34,393 bases of DNA from Sulfurimonas sp. (GTDB taxonomy: Bacteria; Campylobacterota; Campylobacteria; Campylobacterales; Sulfurimonadaceae): NCBI GenBank assembly GCA_027060825.1, contig JALSWC010000221.1, positions 1-34,393 on the forward strand, read 5' to 3'. Position 1 is the first letter of the stretch, and each line of letters begins with the position of its first letter. The notes beneath the pieces were generated by a model. The model made no database searches. It was not told the DNA's origin and worked only from the letters and a program-made list of their open reading frames with translations. This document shows, piece by piece, positions 31,894 through 34,393 of the stretch. Made by a program: the position numbers and the translations under genes.

Positions 31894-33084
31894 TAAAATA
31901 ATTTCAACAAATAAATAGCTAATGTTAAGATGCTCTTGGAGTGCGTTTAGCTTGGCATTAAGGAGTAGATTTACAATAGGGTCAAGCAAATTTCCAAAAC
32001 CAAAGAGATGCAAAAAGAGTGCTAGTGGGTAGAAGAGTGTAAAAAGGATTGAGTAGAGAATTGAGAGGGGATGGTAGAGTGAAAAATTTCCAAAAATAGT
32101 AAGTGAATAGGGGAGCATAAAGAGATATTCCCAAAATGGAATAAGTAAAAATTGTTTTGTTTTACTAGAGTCTTTAAAGTAGATAAGAAAGAGAAATATA
32201 TAAAAAACACCACTGACACTCAGCCAAAAACCTAGACTAAAAAGGAGTTTTGGAAAAAGTGCGAGTATGAGTAAAATGGTAATGCTTAGAGTCTGCATTG
32301 AGATGATTTTCATTCCTCTTTCATAGAAAATAAAGCCTAGTATAAGCATAATAAACGAGCGAAGTAAAGAGGGTGGGGTAGAGAGAAAAAGCATATAAGC
32401 CAGTAGTATAAACGCAGTGATTATAAAACTATCCTTTGTATAGCTTCTGTATGGAAAATAGCGATTTTGTAAAAATTTATAGGGATATTTTAACAGTAAA
32501 AAGAGAATAAAACTCAGCACTCCTAAATGAAATCCACTAATGGCAATAAGATGAGAAATACCAAGATTAGCGAACTGTTGTTGTAAATTTCTGGGTAAGG
32601 GTTGGGCTAAAAAGAGTGCCTCATAAACAGCTGTAACATTTTTATCTTTATGTTGGCTGGCTATTGCATTTGAGACTCTGCTCATAAAAGAGTTGTTATC
32701 ATAAATTTTGATAATTTTACTAAAGGTAAAGAAGGTTCGCATATATTCATAAAAACTGATTTTCCCAGCCCATATTTCTACTTTAATAGTTCTGCTTTTT
32801 ATGTTTTTGAGATTTTTACTTGCAATTGTATAAAAGGTAAAGCCATCATTACTTCGTAGTTTTAGCACTTCATAGCGTTTTAATTTCCCTTTTTTTGTCT
32901 GTTTTGTTTTTGTGTATTGTTTTAAGACGACTGCGTTTACTATTTGAGAATCAAATTTTGTAAGTTCATGGTATTTGTAGTATTGATACGATAGAGAGAG
33001 GAAAAAGAGAAAAAGAAGCAGTGCCAAAAGAGTAAAAATATCTCTTTTGGAAGATATTAGCTCAATACTCTCAATCTTTTGCAT
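31801..33084 (-). CDS. comEC: ComEC/Rec2-family DNA uptake channel protein
   Basis: The 427-residue product has one N-terminal membrane span, a soluble domain to about residue 150, then FANLGISHLIAISGFHLGVLSFILF, the ComEC/Rec2 competence-domain signature, followed by many hydrophobic segments. It lacks the C-terminal metallo-beta-lactamase domain of longer ComEC proteins. This short form matches what I recall of epsilonproteobacterial homologues. ComEC carries single-stranded DNA across the inner membrane in natural transformation. It follows dnaB by 15 bp, an order I recall from H. pylori (HP1362-HP1361). Its 3' end overlaps the YihY gene on the opposite strand. Confidence 0.88.
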   Translation of the reverse strand: MQKIESIELISSKRDIFTLLALLLFLFFLSLSYQYYKYHELTKFDSQIVNAVVLKQYTKTKQTKKGKLKRYEVLKLRSNDGFTFYTIASKNLKNIKSRTIKVEIWAGKISFYEYMRTFFTFSKIIKIYDNNSFMSRVSNAIASQHKDKNVTAVYEALFLAQPLPRNLQQQFANLGISHLIAISGFHLGVLSFILFLLLKYPYKFLQNRYFPYRSYTKDSFIITAFILLAYMLFLSTPPSLLRSFIMLILGFIFYERGMKIISMQTLSITILLILALFPKLLFSLGFWLSVSGVFYIFLFLIYFKDSSKTKQFLLIPFWEYLFMLPYSLTIFGNFSLYHPLSILYSILFTLFYPLALFLHLFGFGNLLDPIVNLLLNAKLNALQEHLNISYLFVEIILSLLSIFSRKALLLLLIYVGSIFIYFIYNVA

Positions 33085-33099
33085 TAGTGAAAATTCTCA

Positions 33100-34393
33100 T
33101 TAAATAACTGCCATTTCTACATTTGGTATATCAACTTGTGCTGATGAGGTATCCACATTTTCATAAACAGTCTCCACAGCACTTGCAAAACTAGGTGCAT
33201 CAACAAATCGTGTAAGTTTTTTCTGAAAAATAAGTTTTACATGACCTGTTGGACCATTTCTCTGTTTTCCAATGATGATTTCAGCATCTTCATTGTCTTT
33301 TTCAATATAGGTAGTAGTAAACTCTTTTCCCTCAGCTTTTGCAGCTTTTTCACGCTCTTTTTCCTCTTTGTAGAGGTAAACATCATCACGATAGACAAAT
33401 AAAATAATGTCGGCATCCTGCTCAATAGACCCAGATTCACGAATATCACTGAGCATCGGTCGTTTGTCATTTCTGCTCTCTAGTCCACGATTAAGTTGAG
33501 AGAGGGCAACAACTGGCATTTCAAGTTCACGAGCGAGCATCTTAAGTCCACGAGAGATTTCAGAGACCTGTAAGTGTCTATCTTGATTCCCAATTCCTGA
33601 CATAATTTGTAAGTAGTCAATAACGGCTATTTCAATCTCTGGATGTTGATTTTTTAATTTTCGTAGTTTTGAGCGTAGTTGGTTAATGTTGAGACTTCCT
33701 TGATCATCTACAAAAAGCTTTGCAGAGGTCATTCTATCTATGGCACCATTAAGACTACTCCATTGATCATCATTCATATCTCCTACACGAAGTTTTTGTA
33801 AAGGAATAAATGTCTGGATAGAGAGCAGACGCAACATCAACTGTTCAGCAGGCATCTCAAGAGAGAAAAAAGCGACACCTTTACCTTGCAGTATTAGAGA
33901 GTTTACGGTGTTTAAAATGAAGGAAGTATTGTGTGTAACGGTCATATCTTCAAGTAAAAATAAATGGTTACCATCAATAGTAAATCCATAATAATCATCA
34001 ACTTTGTCATATTCTACTTTGATGCCAGTACGGTGTACATCTCGTTTTGCTCTGAGTGGACGAGCCTGTTTGCGTTTTATTTTTGTTGGAATTGTATCAA
34101 GCGCACCGACAATGCGTAAACGATAGACTTCACACTCATATCCTATGCTTTTAATTCTTGCTGTTTTTGTTTTAAATGAGACTCGAAATCCGAGAGAATC
34201 AGCTAATAGTTTTATCTCTTTTGTGAGTTTTTTATCTTTTTGTACTATTTCAAATACATTGAATTTTGCATCATAGTATCCATCGCTGTCAATAAGCCCT
34301 GCAAGCAGTTGTAATCTATTTTTTCGTGAATTTTGCAAGTAGTGGTGTGGAATGTGTTTATTGTCTAAAACACCAAGACGGCGTAGTCTCGTC
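33100..34393 (-). CDS. dnaB: Replicative DNA helicase DnaB, intein-containing (3' part, runs off the right edge)
   Basis: The ORF track starts at a TTG at 34338, but the frame is open to the window edge and reads LGVLDNKHIPHHYL just before it, so the true start is outside. Visible are the 3' part of an intein (33928-34393) and the C-terminal DnaB ATPase domain (33100-33927). The extein begins TSFILNTVNSLILQGKGVAFFSLEMPAEQL, i.e. the second half of the Walker A region. It continues with IAVIDYLQIMSG (Walker B), ALSQLNRGLESRNDKRPMLSDIRESGSIEQDADII, and IIGKQRNGPTG. DnaB is the hexameric fork helicase. The region encoding the N-terminal domain and the first half of the P-loop is not in the window. 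Confidence 0.96.
   Translation of the reverse strand, partial: TRLRRLGVLDNKHIPHHYLQNSRKNRLQLLAGLIDSDGYYDAKFNVFEIVQKDKKLTKEIKLLADSLGFRVSFKTKTARIKSIGYECEVYRLRIVGALDTIPTKIKRKQARPLRAKRDVHRTGIKVEYDKVDDYYGFTIDGNHLFLLEDMTVTHNTSFILNTVNSLILQGKGVAFFSLEMPAEQLMLRLLSIQTFIPLQKLRVGDMNDDQWSSLNGAIDRMTSAKLFVDDQGSLNINQLRSKLRKLKNQHPEIEIAVIDYLQIMSGIGNQDRHLQVSEISRGLKMLARELEMPVVALSQLNRGLESRNDKRPMLSDIRESGSIEQDADIILFVYRDDVYLYKEEKEREKAAKAEGKEFTTTYIEKDNEDAEIIIGKQRNGPTGHVKLIFQKKLTRFVDAPSFASAVETVYENVDTSSAQVDIPNVEMAVI
33928..34393 (-). mobile_element. Intein in the DnaB P-loop, with LAGLIDADG homing-endonuclease segment (3' part)
   Basis: The visible 155 residues show intein landmarks in order. NKHIPHHYL and RLQLLAGLIDSDGYYD form the second LAGLIDADG region (block E). 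LTKEIKLLADSLGFRV is the following helix. DYYGFTIDGNHLFLLEDMTVTHN is the C-terminal splicing region (blocks F and G), ending in the essential His-Asn. The next residue is Thr, a valid +1 nucleophile and also the Thr of the helicase GKT motif. Insertion is therefore between Lys and Thr of Walker A, the place I recall for one class of DnaB inteins, including mycobacterial DnaBi1. The N-terminal splicing half and the first endonuclease motif are outside the window. Confidence 0.93.

Noticed and set aside
33100-33927. Possibility that the right-edge gene is a RadA or RepA-like ATPase
   Set aside because: The order SLEMPAEQL, VIDYLQIM, LSQLNRGLE, DIRESGSIEQDADI and KQRNGPTG is specific to replicative DnaB helicases.
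34336-34338. TTG start for dnaB in the ORF track
   Set aside because: The frame is open to the window edge and upstream codons encode typical intein sequence (LGVLDNKHIP), so this is an internal Leu codon.

Overview
The window is an AT-rich bacterial chromosome segment. It looks like a free-living Campylobacterota (Epsilonproteobacteria) member of the Sulfurimonas/Sulfurovum type. The reasons are low GC, separate rpoB and rpoC (fused in Helicobacter and Wolinella), extended -10 promoters with little -35 signal, and local gene orders I recall from Helicobacter/Campylobacter (flgB-flgC-fliE-ftsI; M23 peptidase - PgbA-like - glcD; dnaB-comEC). The genus is an inference. I see no phage, insertion sequence or CRISPR array.

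Layout. 1-416: 5' part of a YaaA/DUF328 gene (minus strand, runs off the left edge). 541-1124: a consensus sigma70 promoter and four tRNA genes (Thr-TGT, Tyr-GTA, Gly-TCC, Thr-GGT). 1216-18095: the core gene-expression cluster tuf, rpmG, tRNA-Trp, secE, nusG, rplK, rplA, rplJ, rplL, rpoB, rpoC, rpsL, rpsG, fusA. Its gaps hold RNA hairpins likely to tune expression: one over the tuf stop codon, an L10-leader-like element before rplJ, several hairpins between rplL and rpoB, a hairpin after rpoC, palindromes between rpsL and rpsG, and a long stem before fusA. 18197-23891: an orphan exported protein gene, prfB, panC, and a minus-strand flagellar/cell-division operon flgB-flgC-fliE-ftsI with a near-perfect sigma54 promoter. 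24046-27444: three tandem type IV pilin-like genes and priA. 27457-27566: a probable small RNA gene whose terminator overlaps the 3' end of the next gene. 27551-31893: M23 peptidase (Csd3/HdpA-like), then PgbA-like, glcD and YihY. 31801-34393: comEC and dnaB on the minus strand.

The most striking feature is at the right edge. dnaB is interrupted by an intein carrying a LAGLIDADG homing-endonuclease motif. The intein ends in His-Asn directly before the Thr of the helicase P-loop, so the ATP-binding site exists only after protein splicing. The ORF track start at 34338 is an artefact; the frame is open to the window edge. Also notable are the candidate small RNA at 27472-27566, the nested leader hairpins before rpoB, the 93-bp antisense overlap of yihY and comEC, and two pilins with Ala instead of Gly before the cleavage site.

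No gene-free stretch exceeds 300 bases; the largest gaps (rplL-rpoB, rplA-rplJ, rpoC-rpsL) are described individually.
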